Shown here: one piece after another, positions 6,743 to 15,001 of the stretch
Layout: each line of letters opens with the position of its first letter
Numbering within the stretch: position 1 is the first letter of the stretch
Origin: Kiritimatiellia bacterium
GTDB taxonomy: Bacteria; Verrucomicrobiota; Kiritimatiellia; CAIQIC01; Lenti-01
Assembly: GCA_017458625.1 (NCBI GenBank)
Contig: JAFTAH010000164.1
Location: 1 to 37,882, forward strand
Length of the DNA stretch: 37,882 nt
Direction of reading: 5' to 3'
Translations under genes and position numbers: made by a program
The notes under the pieces: model-generated
The model's input: only the letters and a program-made list of their open reading frames with translations
Databases searched by the model: none
What the model was told of the DNA's origin: nothing

Positions 6743-9700
6743 TTATTCGGCGGGAGCGGCGGCGGTATCGGCGGCCCCGCCGTTGGCGGCCTCCCTGAGG
6801 CGCTGTTCGGCGCGACGAAGCTTGCCGGTGAGTTCGGAGGCGCGGGGGTCGGTGGGGAAGATCTCGAGGAAGCGGTTGACGGTCTCGATGAGGGACGTGT
6901 CATCCGGCATCTTCTCCTCGAGCTCGACGGCCTGGAGGAGGGCGTCGTGGATCTGGATACGCTGGCGGTCGCCCTGCATGTTGTAGGAGTTGAGCAGCTC
7001 GAGACGCTTGTAGGTGGAGAGGGCGCCGACGAGGTCGTCCTGCTTGATCTGGTTCTGCGCCATGAGGATGGAGGCGTCGTTGATGATCTCGTTGTCGGTG
7101 GCGTAGCGCAGGATGTTGTTGAGAGAGGCGGTGGCGGCCTCGGTGTCGCCACGGGCGAAGGCAGCCTGGGCGAGGACATAGTTGGCCTTGTAGAAGAGGG
7201 CGGTCTTGGAGTACTTCTCCATGAGTTCGGCGAGTGCCTTCTGGGAAGCTTCGAAGTCGCCCGTCTCGTAGAGGCCCAGGCCAATGCCGAAGAGGGCGCG
7301 CTGCTCGACGGAGCGGCGCTTTTCGGCGGGAAGCTCGGAGAGGCGGTCCCGGACGATGCCATAGGCCTTGGCGGCCTCGGTCCAGACTTCCTTCTCGAGG
7401 AGGAGCTCGCCGACGCGGGCGAACTGCTCGAGGGAATAGGACGAGGGACTGGAAATCATGGCGTTGGCGGCTTCGCGCGCCTGGTCGATGAGGTTGAGGT
7501 CGAGTGCGCCGGAAATACGGGCATACTGGGCGTTCTTGCCTTCGTCCGTTTCGGGATACTTCTTGGCGAGGGTCTCGAAGGTCTCGTTGGCGGCCGGATC
7601 CTTCAGTGCCAGCTGCAGCGAGCCCTTGAGCTTGAGGGCGCGGGGGTTGAGGGCGGAGGAGGGATAGAGGTTGGTGAAGTCGGTGAGCTGCTTGACGGCG
7701 AGCCCCTGGTAGCGGGGGTCGTTCTTCTGCGAGAGGGTGAAGGCGAGCCAGAAGCGAGCCTGCTCGAGGAGGGTCTTGTTCTTGGCCTGCTCCTCGGCCT
7801 TGCGCCCGTAGTCCTCGAGATGCTGGTCGAGACCGGAGACGAGCGCCTGGAACTGGCGGACCGCCTCCTTGAAGTTGGTGTCGGCGGTGGTCCGGGCGGC
7901 AGCGGCCGCCGCCGTCTTCTCCTTGAAGGTGTTGGCGGCCTCGACGGCGGCACTGCGATGGGCGGCGGACGCCTCCGGATCGCTGGCGGCGGCCTCCTTG
8001 GAAGCCTTGAGGAGTTCCGTGGCCTGGACCTTGGCGGCGGCGGCGGCCTTGTCGGCGACGCCGGCTTCGTGCTCGGCATCGGCGGACGTGCGGCGCAGAC
8101 AGTCCGCCAGGGCAAACATGGCATTGGCGCGGAGCGGGGTGGCCTGGCCGTCGGTGTCCTTCAGATAAAGGCGGAGACCTTCGATGGCGGCCGCGTAGTC
8201 ATGGTTGGCATAGGCCCCCCAGGCCTGGCGCGAAAGGGCCAGCGGGTATTCCTTGGTGTTCTGATGCTCGGCAATGATGCGGTTGAAGTAGGTGTTGGCC
8301 TTGTCCGTTTCGCCAGCCGTGGTGGCGGTGCCGCCGAGGAACCAGAGGATGGCCCCGGCCTGCTCGTCCTCGGGGCAGTTTGCCAGATAGACGTTGTAGA
8401 GCTGCTCGGCGAAGGCGGCGTCGGGAGAGATGCCCGTGTCCCCCTTGCGGTAGAGCTCGGCGATGGCGACGAGGGCGCGCGGGGCCACCGAGAAGCGGCG
8501 GCCGAAACGCTCGCCGATGTAGTCCGAGACAACCTTCACCATCAGGGGATCGTTCAGATAGGCGTAGGACTTGTTGAGCTGGGCCAGCGCCCGGACGGAG
8601 AGGTCGCCGGCCTCCGGGAACTGGGCCAGCACGCGGAGATATTCGTCGCGGGCCTTTTCATAGTCGCCCTTCTTGAAGAGGGAGTCGGCCATGGAGAACT
8701 CGGTGCCGGCGGCCTGGGCCTGGAGGTTGTCGGGAAGGTCGATCTCCACCTTCTTGCCATACTTCGTCTCGAGGATGTCCTTGATGGCCTTGGCCTCGAG
8801 GCCGGCGTTGGCGCCGTAGGGGCCCTTGGGATACTTGACGAAGACGTTGTAGTATTCGGTCAGCGCCTTGGAATAGAGCGGCAGGGCCTGCTGGACGTTG
8901 TCCGCCACCGCATCGGCCTCCTGGCGGTAGAGCTTGCCGCGGAGGGAACGCGCGCCGCCGAGCGGCGACTCGTCCTTCGCCATGTTGTAGTCCTCCAGCA
9001 TGTCGTCCACCTGCTTGATGCTGTCCCAGTACTCGTCGAGCGTGCTCCTGGCCCCCGCGCTGTCGCCCTCGATGATTTGGGCGTTGGCAAGAACAACGAC
9101 GGCATTGACGAAGGTGATGTCAAGACCGCCCCAGGTGATGTCGTTGCAGATCTTCTTGCACTTCTTGAGGGCTTCGGCGCGGACTTCGCCGTCCGAGAAC
9201 TCCGCCGCCTTGGCCCAGGCCTGCGCCTGGCGGAACTGCATCTCGCGCTTGAGGTCCGTGTCGTCGGTGGAGTTGGCGACGCGCTCGTAGCAGTCCGCCG
9301 CCTTCGCAAAATCCTCCATGCCCTCGCGAATCTGCGCGTACATGTTGGCCGCGTTCTGGTAGAAGCGGAGGACGTCGGGATCCGTGGGCACCTTCCCGTC
9401 CTGGTACTGGGCGAAGAAGTCGTCGAAAAGCTTGATGGACTGGTCGGTCTTGCCGGCGTTGTAGTAGCCGATGGCGAGCGACAGCATGATGGCTTGCGCC
9501 TTGGGATTGGAGATGCCCATCTCCTGGACGAGCTTCTCGGCCTCCTCGTACTTGCGGTCCTTGACGAAGAGCTCGGCCTGGATGACCTTGAGGCGATCGG
9601 CGGCGGAGGGCTCGCGTTCCCGCACGGAGTCGACGATGGTCTGGGCGAAGTCGCGGAACGACGGCTTGTAGGCGATCAGGCCGGAGGCGAAGGCAATGTC

Positions 9701-9784
9701 CTCGTCGACGGTATAGGCCAGCGCGGAGCCCGCCAGGGAGGCGGTCAGGATGATGCCGAGGGTCAGTCGTGTCCAAGCTCTCAT
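6743..9784 (-). CDS. Large exported TPR-repeat protein
   Basis: 1013 residues. Signal peptide LGIILTASLAGSALA, cleavage before YTVDE. The remainder is almost wholly helical with many TPR-type pairs, for example residues about 75-135 (KYEEAEKLVQEMGI, AIGYYNAGKTDQSIKLF), 385-410 (LFKKGDYEKARDEYLRVLAQFPEAGD) and 860-900 (ALAELMEKYSKTALFYKANYVLAQAAFARGD). A coiled, Ala-rich stretch lies near 560-630. The C-terminus is Ala/Gly-rich. TPR solenoids are protein-binding scaffolds, so as first gene of the operon it probably provides the periplasmic or outer-membrane-facing scaffold. The reverse strand is open for 1329 codons purely through codon bias. AGGA lies 12 bases before the ATG. Confidence 0.88.
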   Translation of the reverse strand: MRAWTRLTLGIILTASLAGSALAYTVDEDIAFASGLIAYKPSFRDFAQTIVDSVREREPSAADRLKVIQAELFVKDRKYEEAEKLVQEMGISNPKAQAIMLSLAIGYYNAGKTDQSIKLFDDFFAQYQDGKVPTDPDVLRFYQNAANMYAQIREGMEDFAKAADCYERVANSTDDTDLKREMQFRQAQAWAKAAEFSDGEVRAEALKKCKKICNDITWGGLDITFVNAVVVLANAQIIEGDSAGARSTLDEYWDSIKQVDDMLEDYNMAKDESPLGGARSLRGKLYRQEADAVADNVQQALPLYSKALTEYYNVFVKYPKGPYGANAGLEAKAIKDILETKYGKKVEIDLPDNLQAQAAGTEFSMADSLFKKGDYEKARDEYLRVLAQFPEAGDLSVRALAQLNKSYAYLNDPLMVKVVSDYIGERFGRRFSVAPRALVAIAELYRKGDTGISPDAAFAEQLYNVYLANCPEDEQAGAILWFLGGTATTAGETDKANTYFNRIIAEHQNTKEYPLALSRQAWGAYANHDYAAAIEGLRLYLKDTDGQATPLRANAMFALADCLRRTSADAEHEAGVADKAAAAAKVQATELLKASKEAAASDPEASAAHRSAAVEAANTFKEKTAAAAAARTTADTNFKEAVRQFQALVSGLDQHLEDYGRKAEEQAKNKTLLEQARFWLAFTLSQKNDPRYQGLAVKQLTDFTNLYPSSALNPRALKLKGSLQLALKDPAANETFETLAKKYPETDEGKNAQYARISGALDLNLIDQAREAANAMISSPSSYSLEQFARVGELLLEKEVWTEAAKAYGIVRDRLSELPAEKRRSVEQRALFGIGLGLYETGDFEASQKALAELMEKYSKTALFYKANYVLAQAAFARGDTEAATASLNNILRYATDNEIINDASILMAQNQIKQDDLVGALSTYKRLELLNSYNMQGDRQRIQIHDALLQAVELEEKMPDDTSLIETVNRFLEIFPTDPRASELTGKLRRAEQRLREAANGGAADTAAAPAE

Positions 9785-9849
9785 GTCGAAAGGTTCCTCG
9801 CCCTTGCGGGTCTGTGCGTTAGTGAACTTTGCTCAAGTCTTCGACGCTC

Positions 9850-9878
9850 ATAGTACGTTTCCCCTCCCCCACGGTCAA
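9850..9878 (-). promoter_or_regulatory. Sigma70 promoter of the TPR/ExbB/ExbD/toroid operon
   Basis: On the minus strand TTGACC (9878-9873), 17-base spacer, TACTAT (9855-9850). Predicted start near 9843, giving a leader of about 58 bases before the ATG at 9784. Confidence 0.75.
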
Positions 9879-9926
9879 GAGTTGATTTTGCTCGCGCGCG
9901 AACCCCGTCCTGCCCCCCCGGAAGCC

Positions 9927-9960
9927 GAGAGTTTACGTGATTTCCAGCCTTTTTTCGCGC
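9927..9960 (+). promoter_or_regulatory. Recurrent motif, site 3
   Basis: GAGAGTTTACGTGATTT followed by CCAGCC and TTTTTTCGCGC. One mismatch in the leading GTGA. Lies about 50 bases upstream of the -35 element of the TPR operon. Confidence 0.6.
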
Positions 9961-10218
9961 ATTTTCGTGCATGGTGGGGGGAAAAATCCCCCCCGCCGGA
10001 AAGATTTTGCCTCCCCCTTCGCGCAAGAAAAATCACACCCGCCAACGCCTAGACCTGGACCATCGAGCGCCGCCCGGCCGCCATCGGCGTCTGCAGCCCC
10101 GGTTCCGAATTCGGCCCACGACATCCCGAAGCGCGGCCTCTCCCGCGCCTCGGTACCCCGTACGCCCAAACACCGACCCTGTCGGGGCCCGGCCGCCGCG
10201 CCCCCACCCCAAAAGAGC

Positions 10219-10250
10219 GTGAGTTTACGTGAATCCAGGCCTCTATTCGC
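10219..10250 (+). promoter_or_regulatory. Recurrent motif, site 4
   Basis: GTGAGTTTACGTGAATCC followed by AGGCC and TATTCGC. Same orientation as site 3, just past the 3' end of the DUF167 gene. Confidence 0.65.
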
Positions 10251-10295
10251 ACCTTTTAGCCCATGCGGAAACGATGACGCACCCTGGCCAGCGCC

Positions 10296-10676
10296 TCAGC
10301 GCGCCGTCACGACCGGGGCCAGCAGGGCCTGCGCCGCCGCCAGCGAGACCCCGGACAGCATCACCGTCTTCTCACGCGAAGACGCCCCCGCCACGAGAAC
10401 GACCTGCGAACGCGGCAGTTCCAACGTCCGCGCCAGGAAGGCCAGCAGCTCGGTGTTGGCGGCCCCATCGGCGGGAGGCGCGGCAAGCTTGACCTTCAAC
10501 GCCTCGCCATGCAAGCCGGCAAAGGCTGTCCGCGAGGCCCTGGGCACCGCATGCACACGGAGCCTCACGGCCTGCGTCCCCGCCGCCTGAAGCCAGGGAA
10601 ACATCCCGGTCGCGGCCCCGGGCACACTCCCCTCCCCTCCTCCTGGGAACGGCTTCGGATGATGCGACTTCGACAT
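10296..10676 (-). CDS. DUF167 (YggU) family protein
   Basis: 126 residues with the YggU/DUF167 core at about 37-115: VRLRVHAVPRASRTAF, then LKVKLAAPPADGAANTELLAFLA. This small alpha/beta fold is widespread; its role is unknown. Members are usually 95-100 residues, so the first 25-30 residues (Gly/Pro-rich) may not be translated; an in-frame ATG at 10607 (MFPWLQAAG) would give a standard length. No convincing ribosome binding site precedes either start. Downstream of holA by 40 bases and likely co-transcribed. Confidence 0.88.
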   Translation of the reverse strand: MSKSHHPKPFPGGGEGSVPGAATGMFPWLQAAGTQAVRLRVHAVPRASRTAFAGLHGEALKVKLAAPPADGAANTELLAFLARTLELPRSQVVLVAGASSREKTVMLSGVSLAAAQALLAPVVTAR

Positions 10677-10716
10677 AAATGACGTTTCTAGCTGCCAGCG
10701 CGTCCCTGACGCCCCC

Positions 10717-11928
10717 TCATCGGGCGCTCCGTCCCGCCTTCGTCATGGCCCCGATGGTACGGATGATAAAGAGTTCCAGCGATGTCGTGGGCGGGATGAA
10801 GGCATCGCCAGTCATGGCGGCATGGGTCTCGACGGCCTCGTTCAGCCAGCGGAACCACGTCGCCGGACTATAGCGCCGGGAGTCATAGGCCACATGTCCT
10901 GCGCGAAAGACGTTGAGCGTGCGGGGATCCTTTTCCAGCGAGGACAACGCCTGGTCCACCTCCGGCGGCAACGAAGAGGACCAGTTGAGCTTCGGCCATT
11001 GCGCATTCCCGGACACGGAGAGCCAACCGTGCGCGATGGCATCGGAAAACAGCACCATGTCGCGCAGCCGATCCTCCAACACGATAATGAGATAGATGGG
11101 ATCCACCTTCTGGAACTGCAAGCGCTTCATCGTCCGGATGGTCCGTTCGACGGAGCCGCTACAGAAGGCGTCGGCAAAGTCCCACGGCTTGGATTCGCGC
11201 ATGGGCGCCACCATCAGCTGGAGGTCGGCCAGCGTCACGCGGCGGCGGCCATCCCCCAGATAGATCGACAGCTTTTCAAGTTCGGAGACCGCCTGCCGGA
11301 TGGAATAGCCGATGCGATCCACGAACGCGGCCTTGACATCCGGGTCAAGCTCCAGCCCTTCGGCGGCAATGGCCGCATCCAGCGCAGGATAGAAGCGCGC
11401 ACTGGCCTGCTTGTCGGTCTCCACGAGCGGAAACTCGCGCAGGTCCGCCCCCGCCGCCAGCGTCTTGTAGAACGACGTCACCTTGTTGAGCTTGGGCGTC
11501 ACCACCACCAAGTTGACGCCCGGGGGCAGCCCTTTCCTCAGGATGTTGGTGAGGCGGTCGACACGCGCCTTGACGTCCACGAATTTTCCGGGATCGGCCA
11601 GCGGGTCGAAAAACGGGCCATTCCGCAGAAACACCGTCTTGTCGCCACCCAAGAACGAAGGCGTGAGGATGGCGCCGAGCAAGCGGTCGAGAATGGACAC
11701 CGACTCGTCGGCGTCGGGGGTGGGCGTCGAGGGCTCGATGAGCTCGTAGGCGAAGTCGCGGTCGGCAGGCACGCACAGGCGGTCAACCAGCTCGTCGGCG
11801 ACCTTGTTGGCGGCAAAATCGTCGCCCCCGTAGAAGACGTGGACGCGGGCCAGCCCCTCCTTGGCCTCGGACGACATCGGAACGGCAGCCGGCGCGGCGG
11901 TTGCCTTTTTGGCACGCGGTGGTGACAT
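10717..11928 (-). CDS. holA: DNA polymerase III subunit delta
   Basis: 403 residues. The delta subunit opens the sliding clamp within the clamp-loader complex. The N-terminal domain begins HVFYGGDDFAANKVADEL and includes SILDRLLGAILTPSFLGGDKTVFLRNGPFF, matching the delta pattern of a short loading domain without a functional P-loop. The middle has VNLVVVTPKLNKVTSFYKTL, and the C-terminal collar domain includes RMKRLQFQKVDP-like and LIIVLEDRLRDM segments. Longer than most HolA proteins (about 340) because of insertions. The ATG at 11928 is preferred over 11943 because GGGGAG lies just before it. Confidence 0.82.
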   Translation of the reverse strand: MSPPRAKKATAAPAAVPMSSEAKEGLARVHVFYGGDDFAANKVADELVDRLCVPADRDFAYELIEPSTPTPDADESVSILDRLLGAILTPSFLGGDKTVFLRNGPFFDPLADPGKFVDVKARVDRLTNILRKGLPPGVNLVVVTPKLNKVTSFYKTLAAGADLREFPLVETDKQASARFYPALDAAIAAEGLELDPDVKAAFVDRIGYSIRQAVSELEKLSIYLGDGRRRVTLADLQLMVAPMRESKPWDFADAFCSGSVERTIRTMKRLQFQKVDPIYLIIVLEDRLRDMVLFSDAIAHGWLSVSGNAQWPKLNWSSSLPPEVDQALSSLEKDPRTLNVFRAGHVAYDSRRYSPATWFRWLNEAVETHAAMTGDAFIPPTTSLELFIIRTIGAMTKAGRSAR

Positions 11929-12002
11929 GACGCTCCCCACCATACCATGCCCGAAAACCCGGACGCAAGCCCCTCCATCGTCTCCTGGACTGCTACTATT
12001 CT

Positions 12003-12022
12003 ACGAACCCCTAGAATCCTAG
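12003..12022. repeat. Minimal CTAG pair with 8-bp spacing
   Basis: CTAG at 12011 and 12019, linker AATC, the same unit (CTAGAATC) that opens the array at 33988. Divergent intergenic region between holA and the next gene. Two units alone could be chance. Confidence 0.4.
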
Positions 12023-12081
12023 CCCCCGCCGCCCCCGCTGGCCCTTTGGTTTTCCCGCCTCCTGGCACTTCCCAATATACC

Positions 12082-12113
12082 GTGATTTTACGTGGAAATA
12101 TAAAGCTTTTCGC
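12082..12113 (+). promoter_or_regulatory. Recurrent motif, site 5
   Basis: GTGATTTTACGTGGAAAT followed by AAAGC and TTTTCGC. Lies between holA (minus) and the unknown gene at 12178 (plus). Confidence 0.65.
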
Positions 12114-12177
12114 TTTTTGCTTGCCTCGCCACCACCTTCATGTAATCATTTGTCCACTCGTCACGAAAGGACTCCCC

Positions 12178-12936
12178 ATGCCTCGCAATCGCCACCCCGC
12201 CGCACGGCCCCGTCGCTGCATTTCCCATGCTCCCGGCCACTCCCACTCCCGCCGCCGGGAGGCGCTGGCCTACGCCGAGGCGGAATATTTCCGCAAAACC
12301 TTCCACTTCGGACTGGGCGGCGACCTCGCGACGGGGGCTGCGGAGCTGGTAGTCGGGGGAGTCTGGATGCTGCTCGGAACGGTCTGCGTACTGGGTACCC
12401 ATCTCATCAAGGGCCAGCTTGCCAAGGCCCGCCGGAGCACGATGAACCGCAGGATGACAGCGGCCGCCCTCCCCTCGCCGGAGGCGCTGGAGGCGCGATG
12501 GCACCGCACCCAGCGCAAATCCCTCAAGGAGGCCCTTCATCTTGGTGCCATGCTCATGCAGATCGCGGATACGACCTCCAATGCAATCCGACTGGACAAG
12601 AACGGCAAGATGGCGGGTCGCGGAGGCGGGCTGAAGGGCTGGTTGCAGACGTACTGCCCAAGCATCCCCTATTCGACAGCCATGCGCTACAAACGCCTGG
12701 CCGAACAGTTGTTGCAGCTGTTGTCCATCGAGGAGGTGGGCGCTGGGGCAGCGATGGACTGGGTGGTGCCAGAAGAGGGAAAGGCCCAGATTCAGCCGTG
12801 GAAGCCGGGGGCGGAGGCGATGGAGATCGCCAAGGTGCGGGCGTGCGTCGGCAAGCTGCTCTGGTTCCATCCCAGCCAGCGCAGTCTGGGCAAGGTGCTC
12901 CGGCGGGCGCTGGAGAAGGCAGGAAAACTCAGCTAG
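12178..12936 (+). CDS. Unknown protein with hydrophobic segment and DUF3102-like region
   Basis: 252 residues. The N-terminus is Arg/His/Pro-rich. Residues about 53-85 include a hydrophobic stretch (AAELVVGGVWMLLGTVCVLGTHLI) that could span a membrane. The region about 108-185 (QRKSLKEALHLGAMLMQIAD, GLKGWLQTYCPSIPYSTAMRYKRLAEQ) resembles the DUF3102-type pattern in which a short G-x-WL segment precedes an S-x-x-TA-x-RY helix; these occur in phage, plasmid and poorly characterised chromosomal proteins. I would not assign a function. GAAAGGA about 7 bases before the ATG supports the start. It stands alone, with a recurrent motif on each side (12082 and 12966). Confidence 0.65.
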   Translation: MPRNRHPAARPRRCISHAPGHSHSRRREALAYAEAEYFRKTFHFGLGGDLATGAAELVVGGVWMLLGTVCVLGTHLIKGQLAKARRSTMNRRMTAAALPSPEALEARWHRTQRKSLKEALHLGAMLMQIADTTSNAIRLDKNGKMAGRGGGLKGWLQTYCPSIPYSTAMRYKRLAEQLLQLLSIEEVGAGAAMDWVVPEEGKAQIQPWKPGAEAMEIAKVRACVGKLLWFHPSQRSLGKVLRRALEKAGKLS

Positions 12937-12965
12937 GTGAGCGATGAAAAGTGGCAGGAATCAAT

Positions 12966-12985
12966 GGCATTCTACGTACGCTCAC
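12966..12985 (-). promoter_or_regulatory. Recurrent motif, site 6 (weak)
   Basis: Minus strand GTGAGCGTACGTAGAATGCC. Keeps GTGA and TACGT but not the following GTGAAA, and has no clear T-rich block. Located between the DUF3102-like and TolC-like genes. Confidence 0.4.
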
Positions 12986-13157
12986 ATGATTTCGGAACCG
13001 GGTGGCCGGGGTGGCGACAGCAAGCGGAGGGGCAAGACGCGCCGAGGGCGGAGCGAGCAGAGAGGGAGGAAGATGTAACCTTGGCAGGGGAATCGGCGAC
13101 AAAAGAAAATTGAACCACCGCTGGGAGCGAAATCTCTTGAAATTGGAAGGATTGGGC

Positions 13158-14816
13158 ATGGACAGGACAAGCGCATTTCTCCGTATGACGGCTTTCTGGG
13201 CCGTCTGTGTTGCCTTTGGCACGCTGGCGATGGCTCAGGAAACGGACGCGGAGGCCCAGGCGCCCGTGTCGGCCAGGCTCGTGACGGAACCGGCGATCTC
13301 CGGGGGGCAAGGGGACACGGCAAATGCGGAGCTGAAGGAGGGCCCCTCCCCAGCGGCGGGCAATGGACTGGTGGAGCTCCAGCCCCTGGAGCTCGGCACC
13401 TGCCTGCGGCTGGCCCTGGAACGGAATCTCGACCTCCAGATGGTCCGGTTGGAACGCCGGGAGGCGGACTACGACATCGCGATTGCACGCGGGGCCTACG
13501 ATCCGTCGCTGTCCGTCTCGTACAAGCGCGAACACGCAGAGAGTAGCGGCCAGAACGCCGGCACGGCCGAGGGCGTGCTCGAGACGGCAAGGACCGAATC
13601 CGATGACGACACGATTGCCGCAGGCCTAGGCGGTCTCGTCGGTCCGTTCGGCACCTCCTACGAGCTCTCCGCGAAGGACGGGAGCTCCAGCGGCACGCGC
13701 GCGAGAACAGGGTTCGACACCAGTTCGGCCCGTGTCGGGGTTTCGGTCAGCCAGCCTCTGCTCAAGGGCTTCCTGATGGATGACACGCGCTACCAGATTG
13801 CGACCGCCCGGCTGCTTTCGCAGGAGTCCGCGCTCGCCCTCGAAGAACAGATCCAGAACCTGCTCGCGAACGTGGAAAAGGCCTGGTATGCACTGCTGGC
13901 GGCCCGACAGGCGCGGAACGTGCAGTCGGAGGCGTTGGCACTGGCCGAACAGCTGCTCGCGGACAACCGGCAGAAGGTCAAGATCGGCACCATGTCAGCC
14001 CTTGACGAGAAGCAGGCGGAAAGCCAGACGGCCAGCGCCCGCGCCGACCTGGCCAGCGCCAACCAGGCCGTCATCAAGGCCGAAAACGCCCTGAAGGCCC
14101 TCGTCTGGGCGGATTTGCGGAGCATCTGGCAAACCGAACTGCCCATCGCGGCTGAGCTCCCCGTCCCCCCGGACGGCACTACCGCGCCCGATGCCGGCCT
14201 CGCGATGGAAAAGGCCTTGGCACAGCGTCCCGACCTCCGTACCGCGCGTCTCGCCCTCGAACGCCAGGAACTGGCCGTCGACCTCTATCACAACCAGACT
14301 CTCCCCGAGCTCGACCTCGTCGGCGGCTACGGACTGGCCGCCAGCGACGAAGATAGCCGTGGCGATGCCTGGGACACGGTCTCGGATGCGGACGAGCCCT
14401 ACTGGAACGTGGGGGTCACGCTGACGATCCCCCTCGGCAACCGCCAGGCCCGGAACCGCCATCTCAAGAGTCTCTCCGCCCAGGAACGGCAGCGGCTCCA
14501 GGTGCGGAAGCTCGAGGAGGGCGTTCTGTCCGAACTCGTGGATGCCGCTGCCGCCGTCGAGTCGTGCCTGCTGAAGATTGCCGCCTCGCGCGATGCCGCC
14601 GAGTATGCGCGCGACGCCCTGACCGCCGAACAACGGAAACTCGACCAGGGCAAGAGCACGTCGTTTGTCGTCTTGCAGCTTCAGAAGGATCTCACGGAAG
14701 CCCGTCGCGCCGAAACGGCCGCCCTCGCGGACTATCACCAGGCCTTGGCCGACTTCGCCCTGGCGGAAGGCTCGGTGCTTGAGCGCCACGGCTTTGAATT
14801 CCCCGATGCCGAATAG
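13158..14816 (+). CDS. TolC-like outer-membrane efflux protein
   Basis: 552 residues. Signal peptide FLRMTAFWAVCVAFGTLAMAQ. Two tandem OEP repeats follow: the first begins LELGTCLRLALERNLDLQMVRLERREADYDIAIARGAYDPSLSVS, the second (about 400 onward) has LAQRPDLRTARLALERQELAVDL. The long coiled-coil helices (about 275-350 and 480-540) would form the periplasmic tunnel. TolC proteins trimerise in the outer membrane and export substrates with RND, ABC or MFS partners; none is adjacent here, so the partner is encoded elsewhere. The ATG at 13158 has GGAAGGA upstream; the reading frame is open further upstream but the start at 13158 places the signal peptide correctly. Confidence 0.93.
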   Translation: MDRTSAFLRMTAFWAVCVAFGTLAMAQETDAEAQAPVSARLVTEPAISGGQGDTANAELKEGPSPAAGNGLVELQPLELGTCLRLALERNLDLQMVRLERREADYDIAIARGAYDPSLSVSYKREHAESSGQNAGTAEGVLETARTESDDDTIAAGLGGLVGPFGTSYELSAKDGSSSGTRARTGFDTSSARVGVSVSQPLLKGFLMDDTRYQIATARLLSQESALALEEQIQNLLANVEKAWYALLAARQARNVQSEALALAEQLLADNRQKVKIGTMSALDEKQAESQTASARADLASANQAVIKAENALKALVWADLRSIWQTELPIAAELPVPPDGTTAPDAGLAMEKALAQRPDLRTARLALERQELAVDLYHNQTLPELDLVGGYGLAASDEDSRGDAWDTVSDADEPYWNVGVTLTIPLGNRQARNRHLKSLSAQERQRLQVRKLEEGVLSELVDAAAAVESCLLKIAASRDAAEYARDALTAEQRKLDQGKSTSFVVLQLQKDLTEARRAETAALADYHQALADFALAEGSVLERHGFEFPDAE

Positions 14817-14856
14817 GCCGGGGCGGCCCAGACACGAGCGTTCCCAGCGGACAAAA

Positions 14857-14890
14857 GCGCGAAAAACCCTTTGTTTCACCGTAATCTCAC
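14857..14890 (-). promoter_or_regulatory. Recurrent motif, site 7
   Basis: Minus strand GTGAGATTACGGTGAAACAA then AGGG and TTTTTCGCGC; one base is inserted after TACG. Convergent intergenic region after the TolC-like gene. Confidence 0.6.
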
Positions 14891-14931
14891 GTCGGGATGG
14901 GAACGCCGTCGGAGGGGCCGCGATCCGAGGT

Positions 14932-14964
14932 GGGGGAGGGGTGGGGTGGTGGTGTGGGGGGGGG
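14932..14964 (+). other. G-rich tract, quadruplex-capable
   Basis: G5-A-G4-T-G4, then a short T/G stretch and a run of nine G. Meets the G3+N1-7 quadruplex rule on the plus strand. Between convergent genes; could affect transcript ends. Confidence 0.5.
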
Positions 14965-15001
14965 TGAGGCGAGAGGTGGCAGGAGGGGAGCTATGGCAAG
15001 G

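Larger units (their letters stand above)
9785..10295. other. Intergenic region upstream of the TPR operon
   Basis: 511 bases between the TPR gene start and the DUF167 gene end, no supported gene. It holds the operon promoter (9850-9878), two copies of the recurrent motif (9927-9960 and 10219-10250) about 290 bases apart in the same orientation, and a GGGGGG-AAAAAT-CCCCCC hairpin at 9976-9993. Confidence 0.75.

Noticed and set aside
5864..9853. 1329-codon open frame on the plus strand
   Set aside because: It is antisense to the signal-peptide-bearing TPR genes; the Gly/Leu/Val/Glu-rich translation is the mirror of Ala/Glu-rich GC codons and has no domain.
11939..11968. Promoter TTGCGT-18-TATGGT for holA
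   Set aside because: It would start transcription inside or after the GGGGAG ribosome site, leaving a four-base leader; not consistent with the visible Shine-Dalgarno.
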